Notes: generated by a model not told the origin, from the sequence alone. Numbered from the stretch's first letter, positions 20,621 through 33,103 are shown. The stretch: 64,000 nt of DNA from Enoplolaimus lenunculus (GCA_030248215.1 JASANG010003805.1:1-64000), one strand, 5' to 3'. A program made the numbers and translations.

Positions 20621-22150
20621 TGCATGTACGGCAATCTTTGCTTTATATACACTTAGAGTGCACATATACCAACAATAACCAAATCATACCAGTTCTCTAA
20701 AGTACAAACTAAAACGTCTATACAACATTCATTAAATTAATACAGTAATAGTCGTTTAATTCGAAAGGCGAGACTCAATTTGTCGATTGAAACGTGAAAA
20801 TTACTTTCAATTTGCGTTGATCTGAAATTTCAACGTCGATCTATAAAGCGACAGAATCGGTGTAATTAGTAGTGTCCTTAGAAAACAAGGCGCGTCACAA
20901 GATTTAATTTCAAAGCGTTATTGCAGAGTGGTAAGATTTGTAATTTAAGATTGAACTTCGAGGGCTGGCTACAACAATAGTATTTGCAATATTTACTTTA
21001 AAAGCTCGAAAATTTCCGGTACACTTATCTGGGTTGAAAATGGCTGTTTCAAGTTTGACTAAAAATCGACCCTGGTTATAAGAGATCCTGTATAATTTAG
21101 AGTTTTCCTTCTAAAGTAATAATGTCCCTTCGCAGTATTAACTAATTTCCTACTATAATTTAACCTTCGTTTCAAACTAGCAAAATCTTTAGTTTATATA
21201 TAGTTATGTCCAAATTTAACATTAGATATAAGTAAAAGATTATTTTATTCCAATTAAATACTCACAAAAATAGAGATAGTTGAAGCGAAAATGGCATATA
21301 AAGGGTTCAAACTTTGGAAGCCCGTTACACACTGCAATGTTCTCAAAAGGTATACTTTAAAATTAAATATAGATCAATGCTTCAAACTTTGTACAATACA
21401 ATTTCAGTTTCACTATCTCCTGTTCTCTATTTTAAAATTGTCAAGACAGCACTGAACGAAATTCAATACAAAATCATTTAACGCTAATAGGTCGATTGGC
21501 ATATCGATTCAAACAACGCTGGTGCTAATAAGCCTTTGGCCACCAAACTCACTCTTCCCACCCCACCGCACTCTCTGCACCACAAGCAACCCCATGCGAT
21601 ATAGTAGGTACTCACTGACGAACCCAAGGGGAACGATCATTCCTTGCACTACCGCCAACAGGGATCAAAACGAAAATTTTTTTATTAAGATTTAGAACTA
21701 AAATTGCGTCTGGCTTCTCTCGCTGGCTTCGAACGCGAGCATGTTTCAATATTACATAATATCGCGCGACCCCCTGTATGAAAATTTTTTTAATTTAACA
21801 CTGCAGTTGACCTTTTGCCCCCACACCCCTGACACCGCAAAAGATTGATGTTTGCAATAATTTATAGCCTAAAAGCTTTTAAAATACATCCTCAGTTGCC
21901 GACTTAAACGCGATTCGTTCATAAATACACCGGTTTAACAACAAGTGACTTTGATCGTTTATGTTTTTAAAAAGTAAACATATTCAACAGGATTTATATT
22001 TAAATTAATTTTACAAACGAGATTGAACATGGGTGGCGAAACCGCTTAGGTCACAATTTAGTTGTAACCAAAATTTTGACAAAAATCCTTCAGAAAGGAA
22101 GCAAAATTTCGCTTCAGTGATTGAGTTAAGTGTCCGTATTCTCAACTGTG
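20621..22150. other. No gene recognised
   Basis: AT-rich DNA. Near 21645-21840 the phrase CAACAGGGATCAAAACGAAA, followed by AAGATTTAGAACTAAAATTG, recurs in variants near 29930 and 32405, so this is another interspersed repeat of unknown type. Confidence 0.5.
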
Positions 22151-22153
22151 TGG

Positions 22154-22308
22154 GGCCCATGCATAGAACAGGGCCGCATCGCTTTCCGGCTGGGCTGTAT
22201 AAGAGTCGGTTTAAGCTTTAGATTTACTTTTTTGCTTAGGCCTAGGCTTAGGTTTAGGCTTAGGAATATGCTTATACTACTGTTCCGGCCATGTTCTATA
22301 CATGGGCC
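22154..22308 (+). mobile_element. TTAGGC-bearing MITE, both ends present
   Basis: 155 bp from GGCCCATGCATAGAACAGGG to GTTCTATACATGGGCC. The interior has GCTTAGGCCTAGGCTTAGG and TTTAGGCTTAGG. The 8-bp flanks agree only loosely. Confidence 0.75.
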
Positions 22309-22984
22309 AATGTGCGTGTTACCTGTCACCAGCTACATGGGGCTTGCGCAACACGGAATACATGGAATTTTAAATAACATTTTGCCAGAGAATTTGAGCT
22401 GTTTGCCACGGTAAAATGAAACGGTCAAACTCCGAACTATAAGATTTCACTGAAATTAATATACCAATACGCATGTGCCTTCCAGCTTGCTTCGCTGCTC
22501 GCGAGGAAGGTTGACCAATCAAGTGCAAGGATGTGTCAAATTTTGAAGTTCTCCTCCATTGGTTGGTTCGAAATTTGCAGGACATATCGTCAGTTAGTGA
22601 TTGGTGCAATATACATTTGAGAATATCGGCCAAGGTGTCACAGAACAAAACTTCCCTTATTTTGCAGGCACGATTTATATTCGATGCGCATTCGATATCA
22701 GCTCACAAAGTGTTTACATTCGAGACTTGGCTTAAGTTTTGGTTAAGGAACGTTCCAAAAGCATCACTCATTGGTAATAATAAATTGGAAAAATTCCTAT
22801 TTTCACAAAATCAAATAGTATAGAACCCAGATTAGTAATTCATGTGAAACGATGGGTGCTGGAAGTTCCGTCGAATGTACATTGTTGGCAGTAACTGCAT
22901 ATCTGTGACAAGATTGCTACCGTAACACCAAAAATAGTTGAAGCTAAAATTACTGAGGCGGCCCAAGTACCACGCCTGTCGGCC

Positions 22985-23140
22985 AGATCACATTTATAAT
23001 GGTGGCTAAGCATTTTCAGCAGGGGAATACAACGGTTTTCGTAGACTTTACACGGAAGGTTGAGAATTTTCTGAGAAGCATCATTTTTCCAAAGGGAATG
23101 GTTTAGCCCTCCCCGACGTCCTCGGCTACGGGCTCGCCAA
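22985..23140 (+). mobile_element. CAGGCYCGTAGCC hAT-like MITE, degraded
   Basis: GGTGGCTAAGCATTTTCAGC, CAACGGTTTTCGTAGA, GGAAGGTTGAGAATTTTC and the end CGGCTACGGGCTCGCC. Confidence 0.55.
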
Positions 23141-23845
23141 GTTCTTTTTCGCTTGACCGTCAGCGCGTTGACGACAGCTTCTATATACCCTTGATTTGAA
23201 CTATTAAGCAAACCAGCGCTAAGTCTAAAATATGAAAGTATTTAAATTTTGTTAACGCTAATATTCGCTAATTTAGTGCTTTCACTGACCAGTTTTACTG
23301 TACCGTAAATATTATTCCTACGAAAGTACCGTCCATTAACGGCGACACACGGTGGCCTAAGTGGTACACTTTAGCAGCGAACAACCTGCGACGTAGCCCA
23401 AATTTCAGTTCGGATGGGTATAATCTTAAATATAAGAAAACATTTTGACTTATATAATCGAAAAGGTTTATTTTAAAGTCAGTTAAATGGCTTTTTCTGG
23501 TCAGAAGGAATTTCGAGAGGGGATATACGTTTTGTATCCCTCCGGTATTGCAAAAGGGTCAACGAAGAATTGAGATTCACGGGGGTTGTCTCGGAACCGG
23601 TGATTAAAATGTTGGCATTTTATACGGTATTGACAAATCGTCAGCATTGATTCAAAACGTAGCCTGTTTTACAGGATAATTATCAATCCGCGTCGAGGGT
23701 ACCAGCCTCACCATCGCCCAACGTTTCTGGTACGTAAATTAGACAAATTAGAATCCTTAATGGAGGGTGAAATGGTTTTCCTTTGAATGAGATTGAAAAT
23801 CGCTCAAGTGTATCCATATGGCTATTGTGGTCGACAGTGGGTAAA

Positions 23846-24031
23846 ATTTCTGATATTTAAGACAATTTTTCTAAAAATAACTGGAAAACGTATATTTTCA
23901 GACTTCATTTCAAAACGTTTTTGAAAACTTTTCTGTTATAACAGTAATACTTTTCAAGTGCACCTTGCTAATTATATTTCTAAACTGTAAGAAATTTTTT
24001 CTAAAATATCACAAATATTATTTTGAGTGCA
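23846..24031 (+). repeat. Interspersed repeat, copy 1 of an inverted pair
   Basis: CTGATATTTAAGACAATTTT to AATATTATTTTGAGTG. An inverted copy lies at 39748-39929 and shares, in reverse, AGCAAGGTGCACTTGAAAAG and AACGTTTTCCAGTTATTTTT. Family not recognised. Confidence 0.7.
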
Positions 24032-25849
24032 GCGTACGAAATATTCCAGCTACCCTGCACCATCGTTTTCGCTAATTATTGTAATGTCAGCAAACCCTTT
24101 CTTATTCAAAAGTAATTTTCAGAATTAATCACGGCAACTATAGCTGGCTAATGATTGTACAAAATTGTCAGATTTTCCATTGTTAGTCAAAGAAGTTCGG
24201 GTAACAAGGTTGCCAACGATACGCATTTCTACAACGTTGGATTATTTTCATAGAATTAGCATGATTATCTCTAGTCACTCACTAGAGAATAAATTCGAAT
24301 TGAAGGAAATCTTATCATTGAGTAAGCTAATTAAATTAAAAATAAGCGTTAGACAACATAAGCTTAGGTATCGGAAAACTAGCTATATTGAGCCCATGAT
24401 AAATTTAAAAATAGTTTAGATTCAGCACTGCATCCTGATATTTCTAACGGGGGGGCAAATTTGCAAACGTTTATGAAACAATTTTTACTGTATGCTATAT
24501 AAGTGCCAATATTCTGAGGGTGAAAAATTTTAAAGTACGAGAACTTAATGGTCCTTACCATTTTATCACAAAACATTTTCTGGCGGAGATGGGCGTACGC
24601 CACCCAGTTCCCATCTGGATCAGCTAGTGTTTAGATTCCCTCCGATTTTGACCTATACCGTTATTATATGAAGTCATTTTTGGGCAGCTGAAACTTTCAC
24701 CACAGCTAGCTCTGAAATACATGGCTAGGTCCGTAGCTAGTTCAAGATGCCAAAAGGGGTCAAAATAATTTACAGAGGGTCATTCGAGTACTTCACATGA
24801 CGTTCGAAGGAGGACAAAACTGTTTTATAGAGGAATAAAATTTTTCTTAATCTGAACCCCTCTCAAGACCACCATATGGCTACGGCCTTAAATACCGTAG
24901 ATTATAAAATTGTGTAGGAAAAATAGAATTACTACAGGGCACTGATTGATTCGAATGAACGAATTTCTAATGAAAATATCCAATTATTTAGAAATAATAC
25001 TAAATCTGACAATATCATGCAATAGAATTTGATATGACTGTTGGAGAAATTTGTTTAATTAGGTTTACATACATTGGAAAAATGTCCGATTTGCGTGACT
25101 GAAAAGTATTGATTTATTTCAAGCTGCCGACAAGACAATCATGACTAATTAATTTCTTAACTATTGAAATATACTTTATCAAATCAAACTTACACAGCAA
25201 CACTGAGTTTGGAAAAATAGACAAATGGAAGAATAACGCGATATATACTCTGATTCAAAAACTCGCACATCGGGAACAACGTGTCCTAAGGCAGGCTTCA
25301 GATTGTTCTGTTAGATGCTGAAGTACAAATAAACTGTTCTCTCACTAATACTCGCGCTCAAACGAAACTTTTGTTCGACGTTATACCCTGCTAATATGAA
25401 ATCCTGACTGCGTCATTGACAGAGTTTAATTTTAAATTTTACCAAATATACAGAATTATAAATAATTCAGCCTCAACGCTATGGATGCCCGACCTGCTGT
25501 TACTGGACGCGACAGTGAATTTGAATAAAAGGGTCTGACGCTGTTTAAATATTTAATTAATTTAATTTGAATTCGCACCGTTTAAGCTGTGTTATTTAAC
25601 ACCTTGAATACTGGTTAATATAGTTGTTCATGTGTTCAATTAGCGCTCATCAAATACAGCATGCAGGGTGGAAGATGTGTGATTCTCACCAGCCGTCTCG
25701 TGCTCTTAATTTTTAGAACAAATTTTTTTCTAGGTTTAGAAATCATTTTAATCACTTAATAGCTGCAAATCATGATACCAATAGAGAATCCATATATAAT
25801 ACACATAATTCAATATATATCTAGATATATATAAATATATATATATCAG
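24032..25849. other. No gene recognised
   Basis: AT-rich, with only short random ORFs lacking ATG starts or splice signals. Confidence 0.5.
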
Positions 25850-26339
25850 GCTTCAACCGGAATTCCGGTTCCGGCGGAATTCCTGCAAAAATTCAATTCC
25901 TGCTCGTGTTCGTGTTCCTGTATTCAAAGATGCACGAACCGGAATTTTTACGGTTTTCCTGTATTGCGTTGCAACTCTGTAGGCAAATGTATGCATTAAT
26001 GAGCCCGTACGTACATCAAATAAGGTAATTGGTTTAGGTTAAAATATTTACGAATGCATTATTAAAATTTCGCCAAAACTCTTACAACATCACTCATTAC
26101 AACTTAGTAACATTTATCATCATTAGTAATAGGTTTTGAAACAAAAACGAGCATCGACAGTTGTAGATCTGAAAATTTGGACAGTAGCTACTAGCTAAGT
26201 AAATAAAATTCAAGAATGTGCAAAATTTCAACGCTGATCATTTCTTGGTTTAAAAATTACAAGATTAATCATGAGTTGTCGATAGGTGCTAAATATTTGA
26301 GAATACGGGCAAAGCGGTCAAAGACTACGCATTAGAAAT

Positions 26340-26565
26340 GTACGGCCAATGTAAAGAACAGGGGCGGAACAGTATTATAAACGTATTACTAAGCCTAAGT
26401 CTAAGCCTAAGCCTAAACCTAAGCGTAAGAATGAACATATTCCTGAGCCTAAGCCTAAGCCTAATCGTAAGCCTAAGCCAAGCAAAAAAAATAGTCTAAA
26501 GCTTGAGCTTACTCGTTTCCAGTGTCACAGAAAAACGTTCCGCCCCTGATCTTTACCTGAATGGA
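26340..26565 (-). mobile_element. TTAGGC-bearing MITE with the longest CCTAAG array
   Basis: Left end GGCCAATGTAAAGAACAGGG, right end CGTTCCGCCCCTGATCTTTA. Between them about a dozen CCTAAG hexamers (some variant, e.g. TCTAAG, CCTAAA, CGTAAG) form two blocks separated by AATGAACATATTCCTGAG. Confidence 0.7.
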
Positions 26566-27269
26566 AATAATACATAAATACATCCTTAACATCAGATCGT
26601 TACAGCGCCATGCTTCACGATTACTCATGATATCTTCAAAATTTAAATCTAAATACCATATGGTAAGCCAGTATTTAATTATTATCTAACACCATTTAGA
26701 CTTTTATTTTGTCTCTCTCTCTAAAAACGAGTCTATCTTAATCAGTCTATCTAACCACTCAAGAATTATTTAGACATACATACTAGCGGATCCAGGAAAG
26801 GGTGCGCGCCCACCGTCAGAAAATTTTTGTGATATAATGATAAGGCCCCTATCCAACAATTTTTTCACTCAAACAATTGGCACATATATTGCATACAACA
26901 AAAATTGCGTTTCATAACGTTTGTCTGCCTGTACCCTCCTTCAGATAATTCTGGCTCAGCTGCTGGACATAAATGTCGGCGACTCTGTGGTCTCTGCCAC
27001 ATTAACCCATTTAACCCTTGAAACCTAATTTAAACATTAATAGACATTTAAAACCGGACCAGATATAAGGATTTGTTTTGATGATGATGATGATAGTCTG
27101 TCTTGGGAACCGGATGTGACTTTGAAAGCATTCACCCAATAACAAAAGGTTCCGGTACAGAACAAACAAAAGGGGCAGGCTCATGTATGAACGTGTGCCA
27201 AAACGAGTTGTGAGAAGCTATCATTTGGAATTTAAAAATCGTTAGCATTCGTGACTTGCAAACGTCCGT

Positions 27270-27425
27270 TTCTAATAGAGCAAGCTTAAGCTTTAGACTA
27301 TTTTCTGTTTGGGTTCAGACTTGGACGTGGGTCTAGGCTTAGTCGTGTGGTTACCTTTACGATGAAGCTTTCAGGCTTAGATAGGCTTCAGTTTAATAGG
27401 AATATGTAAATACTCCTGTTACACT
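27270..27425 (+). mobile_element. TTAGGC-bearing MITE, decayed
   Basis: ATAGAGCAAGCTTAAGCTTT, AGACTATTTTCTGTTTGG, variant TTAGGC words, and AATACTCCTGTTACACTA. Confidence 0.45.
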
Positions 27426-27649
27426 AAATCAAAATAACATTGACCATAAAATCAATCTTTAACCAAGTTATGACCGCGTACCATGACAAATGACAAAGTT
27501 CTCTTACACATACTTAACTAAGCCATTACATTCTGAAATTCCAATGAGCAATTTGTATCGAAAAGGAGTTACTACACCGGGGGTTGTGAAAACAGAATCA
27601 AATATTAAAACTGGAACTTCCGAAGTACATATTTTGGGCCGCGTTCCAG

Positions 27650-28575
27650 CAGTATTTTTGAGCGAAGCGAAATCGCGAAGCGTTTTATGTTTTGTAATTG
27701 GGGGTTGAAAGGTGGATGTCTGTCCGTCCGTCTGTCCGTCCGAATAGAATCTCAGGAACGGCTGAACCGATTTTGATAAACTTTTTTTGTTTGAAAGCCA
27801 ATTATCCTGGGGTGTTAACCTCGCATTGGGGTTTTAAAATTGCAAGCCGTTTAGTAGCTACAGGCTAATTTGCATAATTAATTAAGCCTAAATTAGGACT
27901 TTCCATAATATTTCACAAATTATTACAGTTAGAAGCAATCTAATTTTAGCATTAAAGGGTTTTTGGGTGCGAGGAATCTGCGTACACAGTTTACAAACCT
28001 CCAAAACCGATGATTGAGCAGTTAGCTAATAGATAATTTGCATATTAGTATAGGTTATAAGCCTAAATTAGGACTTTTTACAATATTTCACTAATTATTA
28101 AGGTTATAAGCAATATAATTTCAGCACTAAAGGGTTTTTAGGTGCAGGGAATTTGAATAAATAGTTTACAAACATCCAAAACCTATAATTGAATAGTTAG
28201 CTAATACCTAATTTGCATATTAGCTTAATTAACAAGGCAAAACTATGACTTTTTAAATTATTTCAATAATTTTTAGGGTTCACTGAAGGTTTTTGGGTGC
28301 GAGGAATCTGAATAAATTGTTTACAAACCTCCAACACCGATAATTGAATAGTTAGCTAATAGTTAATTTGCATATTAGCTTAATTGACAAGACAAAATTA
28401 GGACTTTTTAAATTACTCCAAAAATTATAGGGTGGCTGAAGGGCTTTTGTGTGCGAGGAATCTGAGGAAATTGCTTACAAACCTCCAAAACCGATAAATG
28501 AATAGTTAGCTAATAACTAATTTGCATATTACCTTAATTGCTTACGTGTGTTCGAGCTTCGCTCAATAAATGTAG
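27650..28575 (+). mobile_element. Minisatellite-bearing repeat with TTGAGCGAAGC inverted ends
   Basis: It begins TTTTTGAGCGAAGCGAAATC and ends GAGCTTCGCTCAATAAA, which is its inverse. A head segment has CTGTCCGTCCGTCTGTCCGT and CAGGAACGGCTGAACCGATT. The body is four to five degraded tandem units of about 155-175 bp, each with AAATTAGGACTTT, GGGTTTTTGGGTGCGAGGAA, TTTACAAACCTCCAAAACCG and TAATTTGCATATTAGC. It is non-coding. The head phrase is known from repeats in other invertebrates; the class is uncertain. Confidence 0.65.
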
Positions 28576-28898
28576 TCCCACTACGACTGGTATTTATTAT
28601 GCAAATTAAGATAGTATGCATTGAGAATACCTATCGTTTCTGATGTGGTTTAGGTATATCTGCAAAGCACTACAGCTTTTCAAAAAGCATTTTTTAATTT
28701 TGTTTACTTAATATGAGGGGCCAAGCAACAATTTACCCCAGGGCCGGAAAAAGTATGGTCCAGTTGCACATGTGTGCTACAACGTGTATTGGTAGTGTTT
28801 AAAACAAAAAATTAAACACTTAGGACTGCGCTACACTTTTTAAACATTTTCACGCCTTACGGCGCCGTCAGTTACCGTGCGTTACAGTGCGGTATTGT

Positions 28899-29058
28899 CG
28901 GGCCCGTAGGCAAGCGGGAACCAGGGGGGCTCAGCCCACCTGGAAAAATTTTGCCCCTTCTAGAAAATTTTGAACATTGCTACTAACTAAAAAACCCTTA
29001 AATAAGCCTCCTAAAAATTTTAACCCCCCTAGCAAGGTGTTAGCTGGCTACGAGCCTG
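28899..29058 (-). mobile_element. CAGGCYCGTAGCC hAT-like MITE with 8-bp target duplication
   Basis: 160 bp from CGGGCCCGTAGGCAAG to GCTGGCTACGAGCCTG. It is flanked by GGTATTGT (28891-28898) and GGTATCGT (29059-29066), seven of eight identical. The interior is the family sequence in reverse (AAAATTTTGCCCCTTCTAGA, CCCCCCTAGCAAGGTG). Confidence 0.8.
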
Positions 29059-29454
29059 GGTATCGTACGCGAATTACTCACGTACAATGGTTGGGACCGC
29101 TTCCAAACTCGCGAGGAAATCGAGCAGGAAATCAGACGCATTTTAAAACTTCGGCAGTTTTTGTTTCAACCGATTAGGATGGAGGCCAATTTAGAGGTAG
29201 GGCCCCCTAACGGGGGCGTATGGGGATGACTGCTCCGGTCCTGGTTGCTGTGCTGGTTACGGACAGCGCCGTACGAGTGACGGACGACGCAGTACGTCAA
29301 ATATAGCGTAACCCATACCTGACCAATCTATACACAAAATTTTAATGTACGACAGTAAGGCAGCCATGACTAGCGACAACTATAAAAGAGATAAGCACAC
29401 CGCTAAATTCCGCAAACCAGATTTATTATACATTGTGCCTTAACAAAACCTAGT

Positions 29455-29667
29455 CACACGGGCGTCGCTACGGAGGGCATTGGGGGGGCCGTGCCTCCCC
29501 CAAACTTGGCTGGTGCCCCCCCAAACTTGACTGATGCCTTCCAAACTTGACTAGTGCACCCATAAATTGACTCGGTCTAAAAGTAAACAATCTTGAGTTG
29601 CAGTTGTAGGGGCGCTCCAAAATTATTCGGTGCCCCCCTAAACGTAATTTTCTGCGGACGCCCCTGC
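29455..29667. mobile_element. Probable hAT-like MITE with GGGGCGTC ends
   Basis: Left CACGGGCGTCGCTACGGAGG, right CTGCGGACGCCCCTGCG. The interior has repeated CCCCCCAAACTTGACTG phrases. No matching flanks were found. Confidence 0.5.
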
Positions 29668-30057
29668 GTTGTAAAAGTGATAAAATCAAAATTAACCAGA
29701 CAACTATATATAGTTCCTATTTAAGAGAGACATTTATTGTTCCCAGAATACGAGACTCCGCATTTGAGTGTCGTTTTGTGACTCACTTTACTCTGACTTA
29801 TATTTAAACGTAAGGTGGGTACTGATTGGCTTTAAAATGTACGATTACTTCGGATTATTTGTACACTTTCGAGAAGAACTACTGAAACTGCTGGCACATC
29901 AATGTGGTTACACCTAAGCCATGCCGCGCAAAGGACTCAAAATCAAAATTTCGTATTAAGATTTACTACTAAATTTGCGTCTGGCCTGTCGTTCACTGAA
30001 AATTGACAATTTTTGTAGATTTTGTTGTGGAATTCATCTCTTTAAACATCTCGTTTC

Positions 30058-30058
<1 letters not shown>

Positions 30059-30110
<52 letters not shown>
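30059..30110 (+). repeat. (TA)n microsatellite
   Basis: About 24 TA dinucleotides with one TTTA interruption. Confidence 0.9.
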
Positions 30111-30460
30111 ACTTCAGGTCATCTCAAACTTGTCAAACACCCAACCTCATATTAATATATTATACCTCCCGAGTTACCCAGATTAAATCAAGTTTCAAAA
30201 TCTAACCATTATAAACAACTAAAATCGTACCAAACAATTTATAAACTGTCAATCATCTTAATACGATGTCGCTAATCGTTATTAGCTCGGCGTCCGATGC
30301 AAAATCAGAGTTTGAAACTTACGTACTAAAACTTTGGTTGAGAATTAAACCAAAACACTTTAATCTGCGGTTATAAGTTCTGTGATATTTCTCTACGCAC
30401 GTTTAGGTTGACAACAGAAATCTTACAAATCTGTCAAATATAAAAAATTACCAGATTATA

Positions 30461-30658
30461 CACTGCAAAAATTGCTGAGTCAAAGTCAGCCTCACCGAAA
30501 TAGGCTCTATGGGACTGCACAAATGAGACAAATTCCACTCACTGAGCGACTCGGCTGAGTTGAATTTGACTCTGGCGGAGTTGAATTTAACTCAGTTTGT
30601 GGAGTCCGGAAAAGCCTATTTCGGAGATAGTCAATTTAACTCAGCATTTTTTGCACTG
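30461..30658. mobile_element. Palindromic MITE with TA target duplication
   Basis: 198 bp, TA on both sides, inverted ends CACTGCAAAAATTGCTGAGT and CAGTGCAAAAAATGCTGAGT. The arms stay complementary nearly to the centre (CGAAATAGGCT against AGCCTATTTCGG). TA flanks and CACTG/CAGTG ends suggest a Tc1/mariner-mobilised palindrome. A related palindrome lies at 32899. Confidence 0.8.
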
Positions 30659-30740
30659 TAGGCATCTACTTTTTTACGACTACCTAAAAACTGAGACCAA
30701 CAATACGTACCCGACACTAGATCTGAGGATTCGGAATTCT

Positions 30741-30892
30741 GGCCCATGTAAACATCAGGGGCAGATAGTTTTTCTGTGGAACTAGAATGGAGTACGCTTA
30801 AGCGTTAGACTATTTTTTGCCTGGCTTAGGCTTTGGCTTAGGCTTAGGAATATGCTTATAATACTGTTCCGGCCCAGTACCTTACATTGGCC
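30741..30892 (+). mobile_element. TTAGGC-bearing MITE with 8-bp target duplication
   Basis: 152 bp from GGCCCATGTAAACATCAGGG to AGTACCTTACATTGGCC. Flanks are GGAATTCT (30733-30740) and GGGATTCT (30893-30900), seven of eight identical. The interior is GGCTTAGGCTTTGGCTTAGG. Confidence 0.82.
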
Positions 30893-31676
30893 GGGATTCT
30901 TAACATCAAGTGCACCCTGCTACTCATATCCAATAACGCAGCTCCACAAAATATACGCTGGCTTTCAGTGTGACTATTCATTATTTTACTTCAATTCGCC
31001 GCAGCTAATTCTGCTTTGTTAACGCCTCGTTAACATCCACCTTTAAGATGCCCACCTTTCTACACCCAAGGTCATGAGCACAAAATAGCATATTCCCAGT
31101 CTCAAGCTCAAAATAGTTTTAAGTAGCCAACATTATTGCACTATAAACGCCGTCTAAATGGGAGTTAGAAGCTACGCGCATGTGTCGACTTAATCACGTA
31201 ATGTTATACAAACCGCTCGCATCGGCGGGCGTCATAAAACTCAGCGATGTGTTTAAACTAAATTTTGGCAGTAATTACATAGCTAATACGACTTGGTATC
31301 ATTTATGTCTTTTATAGTCCTTTGAGTGTGAAGAAAATGAAATTAAAACGATTGATAGAAGCCTGCCACCATGGATGCAAGAGAAAATCAAACGTTTTCT
31401 GTTTTTCAACCAATAAACAAACAAAAGTTTAATGAAATCAAATATTTATGTTAGCTGATTGTGGTGATGGCAGCGAAGATACAATTTTTTAAAACGATTT
31501 CAGGAAATCAAAAAATATTTTTTATAAATACATCGAGTGAAAATGTTTCTTCCCTCAATTTACCCTTCATCGGTCAGTGGATCATTGATGTTTAACAGAC
31601 CTTATCAAACATCGAATATGACGCTATGGTAATTCTTGGTTGGATTTTGTAAACAAATTTAAATTCGCTCGCGAAT

Positions 31677-31838
31677 CAGGCCCATAGCCAGCTCACCTTG
31701 CTAGGTGGGCTAAAAAATTTTCAGAAGGGGCATTCAAGGGATTTCAATGAGTTACATGCAAGGTTGAAAACTTTCTAGGGGTCAAAATTTTTCAGGGGCG
31801 GCTGAGCCCCCCTTGACCCCCTGTTGGCTACGGGCCCA
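31677..31838 (+). mobile_element. CAGGCYCGTAGCC hAT-like MITE, near-complete
   Basis: From CAGGCCCATAGCCAGCTCAC to CTGTTGGCTACGGGCCCA. The flanks TCGCGAAT and GCATGAAT are a weak 5-of-8 match. The interior is typical: GGGGCATTCAAGGGATTTCA, CATGCAAGGTTGAAAAC. Confidence 0.72.
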
Positions 31839-32653
31839 GCATGAATATATAAAAGTCAAGCAACGATTAATACAAAAATTTTCAAGTCGCTACTTGATTC
31901 AACATTACGTCTTCCAACTATTATTACCATCCACGTTTGAGTAAAGCATTCATTCATAAGTCAGCACAAGCCACTCCTTGATCGATTTAAACCCTTTTAG
32001 CAACAAATGGGCAAACCCGAAACCAGCTCAACACGTCAGGAGAGCTGAAACATTTTCAGACTTTTGCATACAAGAATTTCAAATGATTAATACAACCGAG
32101 GTTGACACTGTTCGAGTGTGAAGAGGTAAAAACATTTTCTAGAGGGCTGAGCGGCCTTGGGCTCCCTCTGGCAACAGATCCGAAACGAGGGGTTGAATAA
32201 TGTAAAGTCTGCAAAATGTAAAGCACCATAAAATGTCTATGTTTCAAGTATTATTGTTGTAATCAAACAACATCATCTTTTGTGCACTTTCTATTGGCTA
32301 TTGAGCGTAGTTGAAGAACGTACGAAGTGGGGCTTTAAGTGCGACAGGATGTAAACATTACTCTGATGGCTACTAGCGAAGCTACAGGGGGGATCACCAA
32401 GACTTGGCCCCCCCAACAGGGATCAAAACCAAAATTTTGTGTATAGATTTAGTCCTTAAAATTGTGTTTGGTTTCTCAACTTGCGAGTTTTTGCACTATC
32501 ACACGGCCTCACCAATCAGAAATTTCCGGATCCGCCACTGATGACGAGGGTATGGAAGGGCTTAAAAGAATGGTGCCACGTTGGTGCCAACACAGTATCA
32601 CTAATTCTAAATCAACAAATTTCTCTATTATAAAGCGTATTACAAGTAGATAT

Positions 32654-32737
32654 CAGGGTGCAACCGGAGGTCTGGCTCCGGCTCCGGCAGAAAATCGGCC
32701 TCAGGCTCCGGTATTATTCATCTCCGGTTGCACCCTG
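32654..32737. mobile_element. 84-bp hAT-like MITE with perfect 8-bp target duplication
   Basis: Inverted ends CAGGGTGCAACCGGAG and CTCCGGTTGCACCCTG are perfectly complementary. GTAGATAT lies on both sides (32646-32653 and 32738-32745). The interior contains GGCTCCGGCTCCGGC. Diverged relatives of the CTCCGG interior occur near 25855, 34787 and 62440. Confidence 0.9.
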
Positions 32738-32898
32738 GTAGATATATTCTAATTTTCAAACAACATGTAGTTAAGAAAAACAAATAACTAAAATTCACGC
32801 AAATGCCAAGAGATATTTAAAAAATTTACAACGCACTGACTTAACTGTTTATAATGTAATTTTTCGTTTCAAAAGTTAATGGTTTTTGGACACGAGTT

Positions 32899-33103
32899 GG
32901 GAGTCAAATTGACTCTCTCGGAAATAGGCTTTTCATGACTACACAAACTGAGTCAAATTTGACTCCGCCAGAGTCAAATTCGATTCACTGAATCGCTCAG
33001 TGAGTTCAATTTGACTCTGTTGGAGTTAAATTTGACTCAGTTTGTGTAGTCGTGAAAAGCCTATTTCCGCAAGAGTCAATTTGACTCCCCATTTTTTACA
33101 GTG
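32899..33103. mobile_element. Palindromic MITE, relative of 30461-30658
   Basis: The long arms carry GAGTCAAATTGACTC, GGAAATAGGCTTTTCA and GACTACACAAACTGAGTC, and their reverse complements follow. The right end CCCCATTTTTTACAGTG is followed by TA. The left extreme end is eroded. Confidence 0.75.

Noticed and set aside
26400-26480. True telomere or interstitial telomere tract
   Set aside because: The CCTAAG hexamers are few, degenerate, and bounded by MITE ends in every copy.
27490-27708. 72-codon plus-strand ORF
   Set aside because: It spans a MITE remnant and the head of the GAGCGAAGC repeat, so it is a chance frame.
6911-30110. CRISPR-like arrays or prokaryotic operons
   Set aside because: Repeats are microsatellites, minisatellites and transposons in a clearly eukaryotic sequence; no spacer-repeat regularity or cas genes.
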